Counted from the stretch's first letter, positions 26,991 to 38,029 are shown. The stretch: DNA of 64,000 nt from Methanohalophilus levihalophilus (GCF_017874375.1 NZ_JAGGLK010000002.1:620001-684000), one strand, 5' to 3'. The notes: a model not told the origin generated them from the sequence alone. Program-made: numbers and translations.

Positions 26991-29183
26991 TCAGTTAAAG
27001 TCTCCGAATGTTTTTTGTTTGCCCTGGTTGTTTGATGTCACATTATCTAAATAATCGTTACTGTCGGTTTCAATATTGACCCCAAGGGCTTTAAGGATAT
27101 TCCGGGCAGTTTTTGTTCCCACGAGTTTTTCAAGGGCTCTGGGATCTGCTGCTCTTAGCTGTTCAGTTGTCTTGAAACCATTTTTGAATAATTTCCTTGC
27201 CCGGACTCTTCCCACTCCGGATACCTTCACAAGCTCCATAAGCTCTGCACCGGCACCATAATGGATACGTTTTTCCATTATATCCGGAGCATTTGATCCA
27301 ATTTCGAGATGATGGGAGAGCCTTGAAGTGGAATGCATAAGCCACTCTGCAAGTTCTGTGATTGCGTGTACATCACCTTCCCCAATCTGGAATCGTTTTG
27401 TAATATCATCCAGACTCATCTCTTCTACCCACTTCTGGAGCATCATCGCAGTCTTTACTTCTGAAAGGAACCATTCGTATTCTGTTGCCTTGAAAGGATC
27501 TGGCACTTCGATAAAACTCTCGTGGTGTGATATCACATAATCGTTAATCATTTCGTAATCCCGGCTGCGCATATAGAGAAGTCGCATGTCCGGAGCACTG
27601 CAGACAAGTTGCAATAAACCGATGTCTGTTAGGTTGTCTGCTTTTTTCATGCCATCAATAATTCTCGCTGCGGAAAGAGGATCGATATAGAGCATTGACA
27701 CAAGCTTCCCAAGCTGGTTTGCAACTATGTGATTTTCCCGCTCGATAAGCATATCTTTTGCTTCAAGGAAATCCAGACATTCCATTACCACGCTTTCAAG
27801 ACCGAATTCCCTTTGTTGGTAAGCAAAAAAAGTTGAGCTGAGGAATTCAAGAAGTCCGCTGAAACTGTTAGCAAAGCCACTTGCAAGGGTTGAGAGTACA
27901 TGGGTTCGTAGTGCATTTTCCGTACCAAGCTTAGACCAAATGTCTTCGGGACTGGCATAAATGAAATTTTCAAAAACAGATTCCATTTCATCGAAACTTT
28001 TGGCAATCAGTATTGACTCCCCATAGGGATCAAGATGTGGTCTTCCTGCACGGCCTGCCATCTGTTTATACTCAAGCACCGGAATCGGTTGCATTCCCAT
28101 GTTGGTGTCATAACGCTTGTAGCTTCTGATAATTACACGTCTTGCAGGCAGGTTCAGGCCAGCTGCAAGGGTGGGTGTGCTTGCAATCATCAGGATCCGG
28201 TTTGCCCTGAATGCATCCTCAACAATTTTCCTGTGGGCTGAATTTAGCCCTGCATGGTGGAAAGCAACTCCCCCTTCTATACACTTTGCAAGGAGTTCTG
28301 CATTTTCGGTTTCACCGGTTTCCCTGACATTAAGAGCAATCGCTTTCAGCTCTTCTCTTTGCCTCTTGTCCAGTTGTTTTGCAACCTCGAAGCTGGCTTT
28401 CTTTGCAAAAGACGAGCAGTTCCTGCGGCTGCTTTCAAAAACGAGGGATTGGCCGCCTTCCTTAATTGTATCAAGAACAAGAGTAACAGCATCATCACTG
28501 TGTAGTCGTTCTATCTCTTTTTGGCCACCGGGGAAATAGATGGCATCACCCCAGAAAACACCCTCATTCAATTTTGTGGGTCTCCATTCGCTGAGAATAA
28601 GGTTTGCCGAAAGCCATTTTGCAATTTCGTGAGCGTTTCCAACAGTAGCAGAAAGGGCAATAATCTGTGCTTCAGAGTTGAGTTTTCGTAATTTGGTGAT
28701 AACAACTTCAAGTGTAGGTCCGCGGTGTGCTGAATCCAGCAAATGAACTTCATCCACAACGATGCAGGTAATATCTTCCAGCCACCGGACTCCGTTTCGC
28801 AGAAGAGAATCCACTTTCTCAGAAGTTGCAACAATTATGTCATTTGAACCAAGTCTTTCGTCTCTTGACTCAAAGTCACCGGTTGAAATGCCGGTTTTAA
28901 CACCCAATGGTGACATTTTCAGGAACTGTTCGTATTTTTCGGATGCCAGGGCCCGAAGAGGTACAATATAAAGTGCTTTTCCTTCCTTTTTAATGGCTTT
29001 TAGCATTGCAAGCTCAGCTAGCAATGTTTTTCCGGAGGCGGTTGGAATTGCAGCAACAATGTTTTTTCCATTAAGCAAGCCAGCGTCCACTGCCTCTGCC
29101 TGTGGGGGATAAAGTTCCTGGATTCCCATTTCCCTGTAAAGCTCGATGGCTCCTTCATCGATGTCCAGTTCTTCTATCTTCAT
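26991..29183 (-). CDS. hel308: ATP-dependent DNA helicase Hel308
   Basis: A Ski2-like superfamily 2 helicase (3'-5') that acts on stalled replication forks. The 730 residues have motif I PTASGKT (47-53), DEVH (motif II), SAT (motif III), the second RecA domain with QMAGRAGRP, a winged helix, the ratchet domain, and a C-terminal helix-hairpin-helix (VSGVGRVRARKLF). The length is that of the family. It lies 24 bases upstream of hisD on the same strand and may be cotranscribed with it. Confidence 0.97.
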   Translation of the reverse strand: MKIEELDIDEGAIELYREMGIQELYPPQAEAVDAGLLNGKNIVAAIPTASGKTLLAELAMLKAIKKEGKALYIVPLRALASEKYEQFLKMSPLGVKTGISTGDFESRDERLGSNDIIVATSEKVDSLLRNGVRWLEDITCIVVDEVHLLDSAHRGPTLEVVITKLRKLNSEAQIIALSATVGNAHEIAKWLSANLILSEWRPTKLNEGVFWGDAIYFPGGQKEIERLHSDDAVTLVLDTIKEGGQSLVFESSRRNCSSFAKKASFEVAKQLDKRQREELKAIALNVRETGETENAELLAKCIEGGVAFHHAGLNSAHRKIVEDAFRANRILMIASTPTLAAGLNLPARRVIIRSYKRYDTNMGMQPIPVLEYKQMAGRAGRPHLDPYGESILIAKSFDEMESVFENFIYASPEDIWSKLGTENALRTHVLSTLASGFANSFSGLLEFLSSTFFAYQQREFGLESVVMECLDFLEAKDMLIERENHIVANQLGKLVSMLYIDPLSAARIIDGMKKADNLTDIGLLQLVCSAPDMRLLYMRSRDYEMINDYVISHHESFIEVPDPFKATEYEWFLSEVKTAMMLQKWVEEMSLDDITKRFQIGEGDVHAITELAEWLMHSTSRLSHHLEIGSNAPDIMEKRIHYGAGAELMELVKVSGVGRVRARKLFKNGFKTTEQLRAADPRALEKLVGTKTARNILKALGVNIETDSNDYLDNVTSNNQGKQKTFGDFN

Positions 29184-29381
29184 TTTAGCTCACAATAAGT
29201 TGCAGATTATTTTCAGTTCTTACCTCTTTGAACAAACTAATATTGATCATTTAATTTATACTAGAAGGTTTCAAACAAATTCTAGCCAGATTTTGAAAGC
29301 TGTTAATGAGGGGGAAGCATAGCGAATAATTGTCAACATTTTTATAGCTGACTCCATATATACAAAATGAGGATCACAAAA

Positions 29382-30317
29382 TTGGCAGAAAACACAACCA
29401 ATAACGGTTTTACTGATCTAATCTCAGGAAATATTGCTGATTATGTTCAGCTTGGAGATTTTGCTTTCATATTTGTAGTTCTGGTAACCACGCTAGTAGT
29501 TTCTAAAATCGTAGATCGATTGCTTAAAAACCAGTTTAAGGCGATAAGCCTGAAACTCAATGTTGACGAAACAATTTACAGGATTTTCCGTCACATAACG
29601 GTTGCTTTCGTCTATCTTTTAGGCATCATTGTAATTGTAGCTAGAATTCCCACGCTCCAAAACCTTTCACTTGCATTATTCGCAGGTGCCGGGTTTGCAG
29701 GTATCGTGGTAGGTCTCGCTGCCCAGACAACCCTTGCGAACATTATTTCCGGGCTTTCCCTTGCTTTATTCCGTCCGTTTAGGGTGGGCGACAGGGTGAA
29801 CATCCGGGACGAATATGGAAAGATCACAGATATCACCCTGCGTCACACTGTTGTAAAAACATGGGACAACAGGCGGCTTATATTACCCAATCACATCATA
29901 AGCGATGAGGCAATAATCAATTGGTCTATTGAAGATCCGACAGTTGCCTGGCCGGTTGACATCGGGATAAGCTATGATTCTGATATTGATCTTGCCCGCA
30001 AGATAATGATCGAGGTGACAAAGAAGCACTATAATGTGATGACTTACCCCCAGATACGCAGGCACGATGATTCCATTCAGGAAGGAGAAGAGGTTACAGT
30101 CCGTTTAACCGAACTTGGTGATTTTGCAGTGAACCTTCGTTTGCTTTTCTGGGTGGAAGATCGCTCATTTGCCTACACAACAGGTTGTGATATAAGGGAA
30201 TCAATAAAGAAGCGTTTTGATGCTGAAGGTATCGAGATCCCATTCCCTTACAGGACTATCGTCTACAAGACTGATCTCGAAAAAGAAGAAAAAAGAAGTG
30301 AAGAAAAGGCTTCTTAA
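29382..30317 (+). CDS. mscS: Small-conductance mechanosensitive channel (MscS family)
   Basis: A membrane channel that opens under hypo-osmotic shock. It has three membrane helices in the first ~130 residues; the pore helix (GAGFAGIVVGLAAQTTLANIISGL) and the cytoplasmic beta domain (FRPFRVGDRV) are typical. I prefer TTG 29382 (MAENTTNN) as start, because GAGGAT lies 7 bases upstream. The ATG at 29367 would give a slightly longer protein on an almost leaderless mRNA (TATA near 29340). The stop codon is inside a terminator hairpin shared with trpB2. Confidence 0.93.
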   Translation: MAENTTNNGFTDLISGNIADYVQLGDFAFIFVVLVTTLVVSKIVDRLLKNQFKAISLKLNVDETIYRIFRHITVAFVYLLGIIVIVARIPTLQNLSLALFAGAGFAGIVVGLAAQTTLANIISGLSLALFRPFRVGDRVNIRDEYGKITDITLRHTVVKTWDNRRLILPNHIISDEAIINWSIEDPTVAWPVDIGISYDSDIDLARKIMIEVTKKHYNVMTYPQIRRHDDSIQEGEEVTVRLTELGDFAVNLRLLFWVEDRSFAYTTGCDIRESIKKRFDAEGIEIPFPYRTIVYKTDLEKEEKRSEEKAS

Positions 30318-30326
30318 AGCCTTTTC
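30303..30326. terminator. Bidirectional hairpin between mscS and trpB2
   Basis: GAAAAGGCTT (30303-30312) and AAGCCTTTTC (30317-30326) form a perfect 10-bp stem with a CTTA loop. The mscS stop codon (30315-30317) lies in the loop and right arm, and the trpB2 stop follows within three bases. It can serve both convergent genes. Confidence 0.6.
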
Positions 30327-30328
30327 AT

Positions 30329-31633
30329 TTACTCGTTTGTAAGTTCGCCGCTGAAGTATTTGTCATAGGATGCCATATCAAAGTGGCCGTGTCCGCTGAG
30401 GTTGAACAGGATTGTTTTCTCTTCTCCGGTTTCCTTGCACTTACGGGCTTCATCAATGGCACACTTGATTGCATGTGTGGATTCAGGTGCTGGTGCGAAT
30501 CCTTCTGTTCTTGCGAATGTAACACCTGCTTCAAATACTTCCTGCTGGTGATATGAAGTTGCTTCCATCAGTTTTTCTGCGACAAGTTCACTGACAGTTG
30601 GAGCGCATCCGTGGTACCTCAGACCGCCTGCATGAATGGCTGGTGGGATGAAGTCATACCCGAGAGTGTACATTTTCAGGAGTGGAGTCATTTTTCCAGT
30701 GTCACCATAGTCGTACTCAAATTTACCCTCATTCAGGGTTGGGCATGCAGATGGTTCAACAGCAATAATTCTGGGGTCGTGTTTACCTTCGATCTTATCT
30801 TTTATGTATGGGAAACTGACTCCGGCAAGGTTACTTCCTCCGCCACAACATCCGATGACGATGTCAGGATAGTCCTCAGCCATCTCCATTTGCTTCTGTG
30901 CTTCAAGACCAATGATTGTCTGGTGAAGCATCACGTGATTAAGAACGCTTCCGAGTGCATATTTGGTATTGTCATGAGTGGCTGCATCTTCTACAGCTTC
31001 ACCAATAGCGATTCCAAGGCTTCCGGTAGTATCAGGGAATTCCTCAAGTACTTTCTTACCAAATTCAGTCTCAGTGCTTGGGGATGGGATAACGTTTGCT
31101 CCCCAGAGGTTAATCAGGGATTTCCTGTAAGGCTTCTGGTAATAGCTTGATCTTACCATGTAAACCTTACATTCAATGTCGAAATAGTTACATGCAAAAG
31201 AAAGTGCACTTCCCCACTGTCCGGCACCGGTTTCAGTGGTAATCCTTTCAGTTCCTTCTTTCATATTGTAGTATGCCTGAGGGATGGAAGTGTTTGGTTT
31301 ATGGCTTCCTGCAGGGCTAACTCCTTCGTATTTGTAGTAGATGCGTGCTGGAGTGTCCAGTGCCTGTTCAAGCCTCTTTGCACGGTAGAGGGGAGCAGGT
31401 CTCCAGATCTTGTAAATTTCTTGAATTTCTTTAGGAATGTCAATGTACCTTTCGGTTGAAACTTCCTGTTTTATGAGTTCCTTTGGGAAAAGAGGTTCAA
31501 GGTCTGCAGGACTGATGGGTTCCTCGGTTGCCGGATTCAGTGGCGGAGCAAGTGGTGTTGGCAGATCTGCCAATATGTTATACCATTTGTCCGGCATTTC
31601 ATTTTCATCAAGAATAAATTTAACACGATCCAA
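30329..31633 (-). CDS. trpB2: Tryptophan synthase beta chain, TrpB2 type
   Basis: A PLP enzyme that joins indole and serine to tryptophan; TrpB2 forms work without a tight TrpA partner. The 434 residues are longer than TrpB1 and have the TrpB2 N-terminal extension. The PLP lysine is Lys112 in GSHKPNT, and the phosphate loop is CCGGGSN. The start appears to be TTG with GGATGTGA upstream, since an in-frame TGA precedes it by two codons. It is not in a trp operon. It may recycle indole or act on serine in another pathway. Confidence 0.94.
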   Translation of the reverse strand: MDRVKFILDENEMPDKWYNILADLPTPLAPPLNPATEEPISPADLEPLFPKELIKQEVSTERYIDIPKEIQEIYKIWRPAPLYRAKRLEQALDTPARIYYKYEGVSPAGSHKPNTSIPQAYYNMKEGTERITTETGAGQWGSALSFACNYFDIECKVYMVRSSYYQKPYRKSLINLWGANVIPSPSTETEFGKKVLEEFPDTTGSLGIAIGEAVEDAATHDNTKYALGSVLNHVMLHQTIIGLEAQKQMEMAEDYPDIVIGCCGGGSNLAGVSFPYIKDKIEGKHDPRIIAVEPSACPTLNEGKFEYDYGDTGKMTPLLKMYTLGYDFIPPAIHAGGLRYHGCAPTVSELVAEKLMEATSYHQQEVFEAGVTFARTEGFAPAPESTHAIKCAIDEARKCKETGEEKTILFNLSGHGHFDMASYDKYFSGELTNE

Positions 31634-31746
31634 AATAAGTCACATCCTAAATGCACATTTAAGTACTTTGGTGTATGGCGATGAGTAATAAATAGTTTGC
31701 GCCATTTTTTGAAATGTAAAAGGGGTGCAAAAGCGGGAAATAAATA

Positions 31747-32286
31747 TCAGAGGCGACAACCCAAACTGATTTTTTCTTCAGGGGAAAGCGTCTGGTAGAA
31801 TTCCTGTATCTGCAAATCGTTGAAGTTGTTTCTGTGTAAAGCGTCAAATAAACGGTCGAGCTTTTTGATGGTATCAGAATTCATTGGTTTTGAAGACACA
31901 AATTCTTCGGCTTCTTTTTTCATCCCAATTTTTTCCAGGCTTTCAGCAATTGTCATTATTGTTTCGCGGTCATGTCGTATAAATTGCTGGCGAATTGAAT
32001 CAATATCGCTTTTAAGCTGGTCTATCCCCTGCCATCCTTTCTCATGTTCCCTTAGCTCTTTTGCGGTGATGTCTGAGTAAAGATGGTTATATTTTTTCTG
32101 GAGCTCTTTGTTTTTCTCCACATACCAGTCCCAGAACCCATTATTTTTCTTGGTTTCCATTTCTTGTACGCTCTGAATGTGTCTTTCTTTGGCCTGGTTC
32201 ACAAGCCACTGTTTTCTCCATTCGTTAAAATTTCTGGAGGAATTGGCTCCATACTCATTTAAGGGAACATTTGTGTTGACCATCAT
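31747..32286 (-). CDS. Hypothetical charged helical protein (179 aa)
   Basis: I do not recognise the family. The protein is almost all helical and highly charged, with about 40 percent Lys, Arg, Glu and Asp. It has a possible coiled coil around residues 50-110, no signal peptide and no membrane segment. The C terminus ends LGCRL. The neighbours (trpB2, HMG-CoA reductase) do not point to a role. Confidence 0.65.
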   Translation of the reverse strand: MMVNTNVPLNEYGANSSRNFNEWRKQWLVNQAKERHIQSVQEMETKKNNGFWDWYVEKNKELQKKYNHLYSDITAKELREHEKGWQGIDQLKSDIDSIRQQFIRHDRETIMTIAESLEKIGMKKEAEEFVSSKPMNSDTIKKLDRLFDALHRNNFNDLQIQEFYQTLSPEEKISLGCRL

Positions 32287-32554
32287 TTACACCACCGCTA
32301 TCTTGTTCACAATAACTGACGAAAGAACCACTTCCGTTTTATTGCAACTATTCTTTTTATGCTGCACCACCAACATATATAGATCCAACTTTGAGATTGT
32401 TCTTATTTAACTCTTTCCGCATTGTTTTTGATAGTAATACTCATTATAAGACATGATTTCCAGTTAATTTTTATTAGGCGAGAACTATTTGTATCTTCAA
32501 ATAAGCATTAACTAAAATTACTCTTATAATCTCTAAAAGATCGGTGTGATTAAA

Positions 32555-33799
32555 ATGGCTGACAAATTCTCTTTTTCTCCAGATGAGCAAAAGCTTCTGG
32601 ATAGTCTGGTAAGAGGTGAAATTTCCTTTTACAAAGTCGAGAAACAAACCGATATCCAAACTGCTATCAAAATAAGAAGGTCTGCACTGGAAGAGATGAC
32701 TGCAACGGATCTTAATTCACTGGGGCAATTCACAATCGACTCGGAAGACGCTTCCAAACGCAACGTCGAAAATATGATTGGGGCCATCCAGATTCCTGTT
32801 GGGGTTGCAGGTCCAATAAAAGTCAACGGGGAATATGCAGAAGGAAGCTTTTACCTTCCTCTTGCCACAACCGAAGGAGCACTTGTAGCAAGCGTTAACA
32901 GGGGTTGTTCTGCGATAACTGCATCAGGTGGCAGTACCGTGAGGATATTTAAAGATCAGATGACAAGAGCTCCTGTTTACTGTATGGATGGGGTGAGGCG
33001 ATCAAGGGAATTTGTGGACTGGATTAACCTTCCCGAAGTTTTTATGAGGCTTAAGGAAAAGGCATCTGAAACTACCCGTTTTGGTGAATTGACCGCTGTT
33101 GAGCCCTATGTTACGGGAAATAACGTTTACCTGCGTTTTTGTTTTGATACGAAGGATGCCATGGGGATGAATATGGTAACCATTGCAACCCAGGCAATAG
33201 TGGATCTTATTGGTGATGAATTTGGTGTCTATCCCATTTCTCTTTCAGGAAACATGTGCACAGACAAGAAACCTGCTGCAATAAACAGTATTCTCGGTAG
33301 GGGTAAGACAGTTGTGGCAGAAGTTGAACTTTCTCCTGAGATTGTCCAGAACAAACTGAAAACAACGCCTGAAGCAATGGCAGAAGTCAATTATCGTAAG
33401 AATCTTCTCGGATCTGCAAGGGCCATTTCCCTCGGATTCAACGCCCACGCGGCAAACACAATTGCTGCCATGTTCCTTGCATGTGGCCAGGATCCTGCGC
33501 ATGTTGTGGAAGGAAGCAACACAATCACAACTATGGAGGTCACAAAATACGGTTCACTCTATTGCTCGGTGACTTTGCCTTCTCTCCAGCTTGGAACCGT
33601 AGGCGGAGGGACAAAAATTGCCACTCAGAATGAATGTCTCAGAATACTGGATGTTGCCGGTGCAGGCGAGTCTCCGGGTTACAATTCAAAAAAACTGGCT
33701 GAAATAATTGCTTCCGCCGTTCTTGCCGGTGAAATCTCCTTAGTTGGAGCACAGGCGGCAGGCCATCTTGCACGTGCCCATGCAGAACTTGGGCGCTAA
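32555..33799 (+). CDS. hmgA: 3-hydroxy-3-methylglutaryl-CoA reductase, class I
   Basis: Reduces HMG-CoA to mevalonate with NADPH, committing carbon to the isoprenoid ether lipids of archaea. The 414 residues are the soluble catalytic domain without the eukaryotic membrane part: ENMIGAIQIPVGVAGP, the TTEGALVAS glutamate loop, DKKPAAIN with the catalytic lysine, the GQDPAHVVEGS aspartate loop, GGGTKIATQ, and the C-terminal GHLARAH histidine. The start is ATG 32555 with GGTG upstream; an in-frame GTG three codons earlier is less likely. The leader (32287-32554) is AT-rich and holds no other gene. Confidence 0.97.
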   Translation: MADKFSFSPDEQKLLDSLVRGEISFYKVEKQTDIQTAIKIRRSALEEMTATDLNSLGQFTIDSEDASKRNVENMIGAIQIPVGVAGPIKVNGEYAEGSFYLPLATTEGALVASVNRGCSAITASGGSTVRIFKDQMTRAPVYCMDGVRRSREFVDWINLPEVFMRLKEKASETTRFGELTAVEPYVTGNNVYLRFCFDTKDAMGMNMVTIATQAIVDLIGDEFGVYPISLSGNMCTDKKPAAINSILGRGKTVVAEVELSPEIVQNKLKTTPEAMAEVNYRKNLLGSARAISLGFNAHAANTIAAMFLACGQDPAHVVEGSNTITTMEVTKYGSLYCSVTLPSLQLGTVGGGTKIATQNECLRILDVAGAGESPGYNSKKLAEIIASAVLAGEISLVGAQAAGHLARAHAELGR

Positions 33800-33806
33800 T
33801 CCCATT

Positions 33807-35465
33807 TCATTCCCATTGTGATTTGTAAATCTGGGAAATACGTTCAAGAGTTTCTGCTTCCTCAGGGGATTTATCTTCCCTGACTCCCACAAGTCTGGGG
33901 AACCGAAGCGCATAACCGGATTCATAATTGGAACTTTTCTGGATTTCCTCAAATGCAATTTCAAAAACGATTTCGGGACGGACCTCTATCTGTGTTCCGG
34001 ATTCCATTACAATAAGATCTTTAAACATATCGGTAAGCTCGGCAAGTTTCTCATCGGTAAAGCCGGTTGCAACTTTTCCAATTGGTAAAAATTTCCCGCT
34101 TTCCGGTTCAAAAGCAGCCAATGCATATGATCCTATGAGGTTTGCACGTCTTCCGTAACCCCATTCGGCACCGATTACAACCAGATCAAGGGTTTCCATA
34201 ATCGGTTTTTTCTTGAGCCAGTTCTTTCCCCGTTTGCCCGGTGAATATGGAGCATCCGGGTTTTTCAGCATGATGCCCTCATGACCCGCATTCAGGGCTT
34301 CCTCGTAAATACGCTGGATTTCAGTTTCATCATCAGTAATTACCTGGCTGTCGACATGGATGCGGTAGTCATTGTCAACGCACCCGGTTAGCAATTCTCT
34401 TCTGTCCCGGAGGGACATATCCAGCAGGCTTTCCCCATTAAGGTAAAGGATATCAAAAAGGTTGAGAGTCAGAGGGATTGATTTGACCGCTATTTCCACG
34501 TCATACTTCCGCCTGAAACGCTTCAGTATGTCCTGGAATGCGCGGGGCCGGCCATTTTCATCAACTGCAACAGCTTCTCCGTCGAGAATAACAGTTTCAG
34601 ATTTTACCTGATCTTTCACAGCTGCTACAATGTCCGGCAATGAAGACGTAACATCTTCAAGCCTGCGGGAAAATATTCTTATTTTGTCTCCGTTTTTGTG
34701 GATTTGGACCCTTGCTCCGTCAAATTTCCATTCAACTGCAATCTTTCCCAGATCATTTATGGCACTTTCAACGCTGGGGGTTATCTGTGCCAGCATCATT
34801 TTTATCGGCCTGTTTAGCTGGAGATCAAGTTTCGCAACTTCCTCTTTCCCTCCATGCTTGGCAGCCATGGCAACAATACCAAGATCATTGGTTAACATAA
34901 AGGCACGTTCAACCATATCTACAGGCACATCAAAAGCCCTGGAAATTGCGTCCCTTACAATTCCTTCTCCCACTCCTATTCGCATTTCTTCAACGACGAG
35001 TCTTGAGAGATACCTTGCCTCAACAGCACTTGTCGCATTAAACAGGTATTGCAGATTCTTGACTTTTGTAGCCTGTGAATTTTTCCCGGAGGAATTTGCC
35101 ATATGGTTCAATCTTTCGTACACTTCGAGAATCGTGAGTTCTTTTTCCTCCTCAATATAGGAATCAAAAGTAAGCTGGGTTGAAGAGTCCTGTTTCAGGG
35201 CTTCAACAGCAGTTTCCCCGATATCCCCGGTCTTCCTGATTATGTCCTCAATTTCCTTTTCCGAAGTTCCTGCGGATTTCGCAAGCGCGGTATAAAGCGT
35301 ACGACTTCCTATTCCAAGCAGCTTTGTGCTCCATGGGGGAAAAACAGCTCCCATTACAAAATTAGTAACAACAGGGAGTTCATCTTCCTCTATTTCCTGC
35401 AGCATTCCGGAAACAACATCTGTCATTTCAAGAGATCCGGGGATACTCTCTATTTTTTCGCACAT
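33807..35465 (-). CDS. lig: ATP-dependent DNA ligase
   Basis: Seals nicks in DNA at the end of replication and repair. The 552 residues are the normal length of archaeal LigB-type enzymes: an N-terminal DNA-binding domain (1-210), the adenylation domain with Lys247 in EWKFDGARVQIH, motif III and IV segments (ILDGEAVAVD, HEGIMLKNPD) and the OB domain with GRRANLIGSY. It is convergent with hmgA, whose stop is 8 bases away. Confidence 0.97.
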   Translation of the reverse strand: MCEKIESIPGSLEMTDVVSGMLQEIEEDELPVVTNFVMGAVFPPWSTKLLGIGSRTLYTALAKSAGTSEKEIEDIIRKTGDIGETAVEALKQDSSTQLTFDSYIEEEKELTILEVYERLNHMANSSGKNSQATKVKNLQYLFNATSAVEARYLSRLVVEEMRIGVGEGIVRDAISRAFDVPVDMVERAFMLTNDLGIVAMAAKHGGKEEVAKLDLQLNRPIKMMLAQITPSVESAINDLGKIAVEWKFDGARVQIHKNGDKIRIFSRRLEDVTSSLPDIVAAVKDQVKSETVILDGEAVAVDENGRPRAFQDILKRFRRKYDVEIAVKSIPLTLNLFDILYLNGESLLDMSLRDRRELLTGCVDNDYRIHVDSQVITDDETEIQRIYEEALNAGHEGIMLKNPDAPYSPGKRGKNWLKKKPIMETLDLVVIGAEWGYGRRANLIGSYALAAFEPESGKFLPIGKVATGFTDEKLAELTDMFKDLIVMESGTQIEVRPEIVFEIAFEEIQKSSNYESGYALRFPRLVGVREDKSPEEAETLERISQIYKSQWE

Positions 35466-35506
35466 TTCTGCAAAGTAGCGGAAAAGAGTCAGAAAATCAC
35501 CCCGGT

Positions 35507-36505
35507 TTATCGTTCCCTGTAGAGTGATATGATGTCACTCAGGATTGCACTTGCAGTCTCAATAGAACCTGCTCCAAGCCCGCTTACAGTAACGTCTCCT
35601 GACAGATCAGTTTGTATGTATGCTACGTTTCGTGTTCCTCCGACTGCCAGGGGGTGGTCCAGTGGCACGAGTCTCGGTGATGTTTTCAGGGTTCCTTCTT
35701 TCACTTCCCCGATGAGTCTCACTGCATATCCTTCGTCATGGGCGAGCATAAGTGCTTCCGGAGTAATCTTCGTAATCCCTGTGACATCAACGTCGTGATA
35801 ATTTACGTCCATACCAAAGACGCTGTTAGCAATGATTACAAGTTTGGATGCTGCATCAATTCCCTCAACATCATAAGTTGGATCAGTTTCCGCAATTCCC
35901 AGTTCCTGTGCCTCGGCGAGCATTTGTTCATAAGGAGCCTTTTCTTCCATCATCCGGCTCAGGATGTAATTGCAGGTTCCGTTGAGAATTCCCTGGATAC
36001 TCTTGATTTCATTTCCTGCAAGGGTTTCACGAACAAGATTTAGTATAGGCATGGCCCCCCCTACAGTTGCTTCATAACGGAATTTAGAGCCATTTTCCTT
36101 TGCGTAATCGGTAAGTTCACAGAATTTGAGGGCAAGAGGCCCCTTATTTGATGTTACGACATCCCTGCCCTTACTGAAAGCCATGCGCATGTTTTCCAGC
36201 CCGACACCACCGGTGTCGATGTCAGAAGGTGTAGTTTCAATCACAAGCTCATGGTCAACATTCTCAATAATATCAATTCCTGACAGGTTCTCTTCGGAAA
36301 CCCTTCCTGTATCTGCTTTCCGCTTCAGGATTTCTTCAAGATCCAGTCCATCAGTGTCGACAATACCGCTTCTGGAGTCGGCAATTCCGATAACCTTTAT
36401 TTCAAACCCTGCTTTCCTGATTTCTTCTTTTTTTAGCAACAGGGTTTTAGCAACTCCCCTTCCAACCGAACCAAATCCGATGATTGATGCTCGTATTATT
36501 TTCAT
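35507..36505 (-). CDS. hom: Homoserine dehydrogenase
   Basis: Reduces aspartate semialdehyde to homoserine for threonine and methionine. The 332 residues have the N-terminal Rossmann motif [12 protein letters not shown], the SNKGPLAL segment, the lysine-containing catalytic segment [12 protein letters not shown], and the [11 protein letters not shown] loop. There is no C-terminal ACT domain; a separate ACT-domain protein is encoded 8 bases upstream in the same operon. Confidence 0.96.
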   Translation of the reverse strand: MKIIRASIIGFGSVGRGVAKTLLLKKEEIRKAGFEIKVIGIADSRSGIVDTDGLDLEEILKRKADTGRVSEENLSGIDIIENVDHELVIETTPSDIDTGGVGLENMRMAFSKGRDVVTSNKGPLALKFCELTDYAKENGSKFRYEATVGGAMPILNLVRETLAGNEIKSIQGILNGTCNYILSRMMEEKAPYEQMLAEAQELGIAETDPTYDVEGIDAASKLVIIANSVFGMDVNYHDVDVTGITKITPEALMLAHDEGYAVRLIGEVKEGTLKTSPRLVPLDHPLAVGGTRNVAYIQTDLSGDVTVSGLGAGSIETASAILSDIISLYRER

Positions 36506-36513
36506 GTGGGTCC

Positions 36514-37014
36514 TCAGGTAAGTTGTATAGGTTCGATAACCAGCAAATCTTTCTTGCTGGCTATGTTTTTCAGAAGTTCTATTGCATTGTACAGTTCTTG
36601 CCTTCCCAATGCATCGATTTTGAGGGATGCGGATGAGGTTGTATCTATATGTGGCATTGAAAGGGAAATATCCACAACTTCTGCATATCCTGTTTCATCA
36701 ATGCTCTCGATTGTGTCCTGTATGTCGGTGTGGACAATGTGCCCAATTAGCAAAACGGCGCCGTGTTCCATCATTCGTTCTTCATCAACACGAATGACGC
36801 CGATTCCGTTTTCCTCAAGTCTCTTAATAATTTTCTCAAGGTTGCTGGGCTCTGCTTCAAAAACAAGTTGAACGGGTATGGTTCCCCTGGGTGTGTGTTT
36901 TTCGTGGTGATGCACTATAGATTTCAGATTACCTTTTAACTCTGATATAGGTTGAAGAGCATTAAGGAGTTGTCCGGGCGTATCCTTTAGCTCAATGTCC
37001 ATTGAAACTCTCAT
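36514..37014 (-). CDS. ACT-domain amino-acid-binding protein paired with homoserine dehydrogenase
   Basis: A 166-residue protein with two ACT-like beta-alpha-beta modules (about residues 1-75 and 80-166) and nothing else. Stand-alone ACT proteins next to hom in methanogens are thought to give it feedback control by threonine or another amino acid, as the fused ACT domain does in bacteria. It starts the operon. Confidence 0.85.
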   Translation of the reverse strand: MRVSMDIELKDTPGQLLNALQPISELKGNLKSIVHHHEKHTPRGTIPVQLVFEAEPSNLEKIIKRLEENGIGVIRVDEERMMEHGAVLLIGHIVHTDIQDTIESIDETGYAEVVDISLSMPHIDTTSSASLKIDALGRQELYNAIELLKNIASKKDLLVIEPIQLT

Positions 37015-37098
37015 ACCTTCCCTCGTGCGATTTCATAAAAAATAATGGATTTCGTATCACTAAGGCACAAAAGCAGTTATACGTTTTGGTATTTGCCT

Positions 37099-37902
37099 TC
37101 AGGAGAGGACAATGATGTTTCCTCTTCCCTTTTTGAACTTTTGTACAAGTCCACGATTCTCAAGATCTGCAATCATAAGACTGACTTTTGCTTCAGAATA
37201 ATCAACTTTCTGGCGAAGTTCTTTCTGCGTAATTCTTCCGCCATTGGACTTGATAATATCAATTATTTTCTTGAGGTCTTCAGGCAAGTCCTTTTCCTCG
37301 TTTGGGGATTTTGAGTCGTTGGGAGCAGTCTCCATAAATTCAGCTTCGGGAAATGCATTTGGAATAACTGTTTCTTTTCCAACGCTGGCTTGCTTTGTAT
37401 CTGCTTCTTTTTTCTTTCTGTAAACGCCGTATGCAACAAATGCAGATAACAGGATAAGAATCAGAATCGCATACAAGTAGTTGGAATTTTCAGTTTCCTC
37501 TGCCAAAAATCCGGTTTCTTCTTCAATTGAAGCAGTTAGGTTTTCATTATCTGTTTCTTCAAACGGATTTTCATAAACAGGTTGGAGCAGAAGGTCAACA
37601 ACATAGTCCCCGTCACCATCTATTGTAATTATTTCCTCGGTTGATGACTCCAGATTTTCCCCTTCATAATAGTACGCAGAAATTTTGTAAGTCCCATTGT
37701 CGAGGTCCAATGAATAAATGCCATATTTTGCGACAATAGTCTGAGGAGGTGTTGAGTTTATCTCAATAATTGCATCGTCAAGCAATTCAAAACTATACCA
37801 TTCATATACAGCTCCATGTACTGTCGCTGTACTACTTGCCATGGTTGGCGTAAGTGCGGTTAGCATCAACAGGGATATTACAACGACTTTTAAGGAAACC
37901 AT
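37099..37902 (-). CDS. Membrane-tethered winged-helix regulator with extracellular sensor
   Basis: A 267-residue one-component signal transducer. A signal peptide (residues 1-22) is followed by an outside beta-sandwich resembling carboxypeptidase regulatory or Ig-like folds (about 25-110), a Glu/Asn-rich linker, a single membrane helix (142-160) with RKKK at the inner side, and a cytoplasmic winged-helix domain (205-267, TQKELRQKVDYSEAKVSLMI as the helix-turn-helix). It probably senses something at the cell surface and binds DNA at the membrane. It is divergent from the CxxCH secreted protein gene at 38172. Confidence 0.85.
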   Translation of the reverse strand: MVSLKVVVISLLMLTALTPTMASSTATVHGAVYEWYSFELLDDAIIEINSTPPQTIVAKYGIYSLDLDNGTYKISAYYYEGENLESSTEEIITIDGDGDYVVDLLLQPVYENPFEETDNENLTASIEEETGFLAEETENSNYLYAILILILLSAFVAYGVYRKKKEADTKQASVGKETVIPNAFPEAEFMETAPNDSKSPNEEKDLPEDLKKIIDIIKSNGGRITQKELRQKVDYSEAKVSLMIADLENRGLVQKFKKGRGNIIVLS

Positions 37903-38029
37903 TATTACCGCATTTTAAATGATATCCAAAGCATATATCATTTTTTCATGAAGGATTCGAAGCGGTAAATAAAGATTTTTATTAAACAAATGGGTAATTG
38001 AATGTCTATATGACTATTAAGTCGATTAT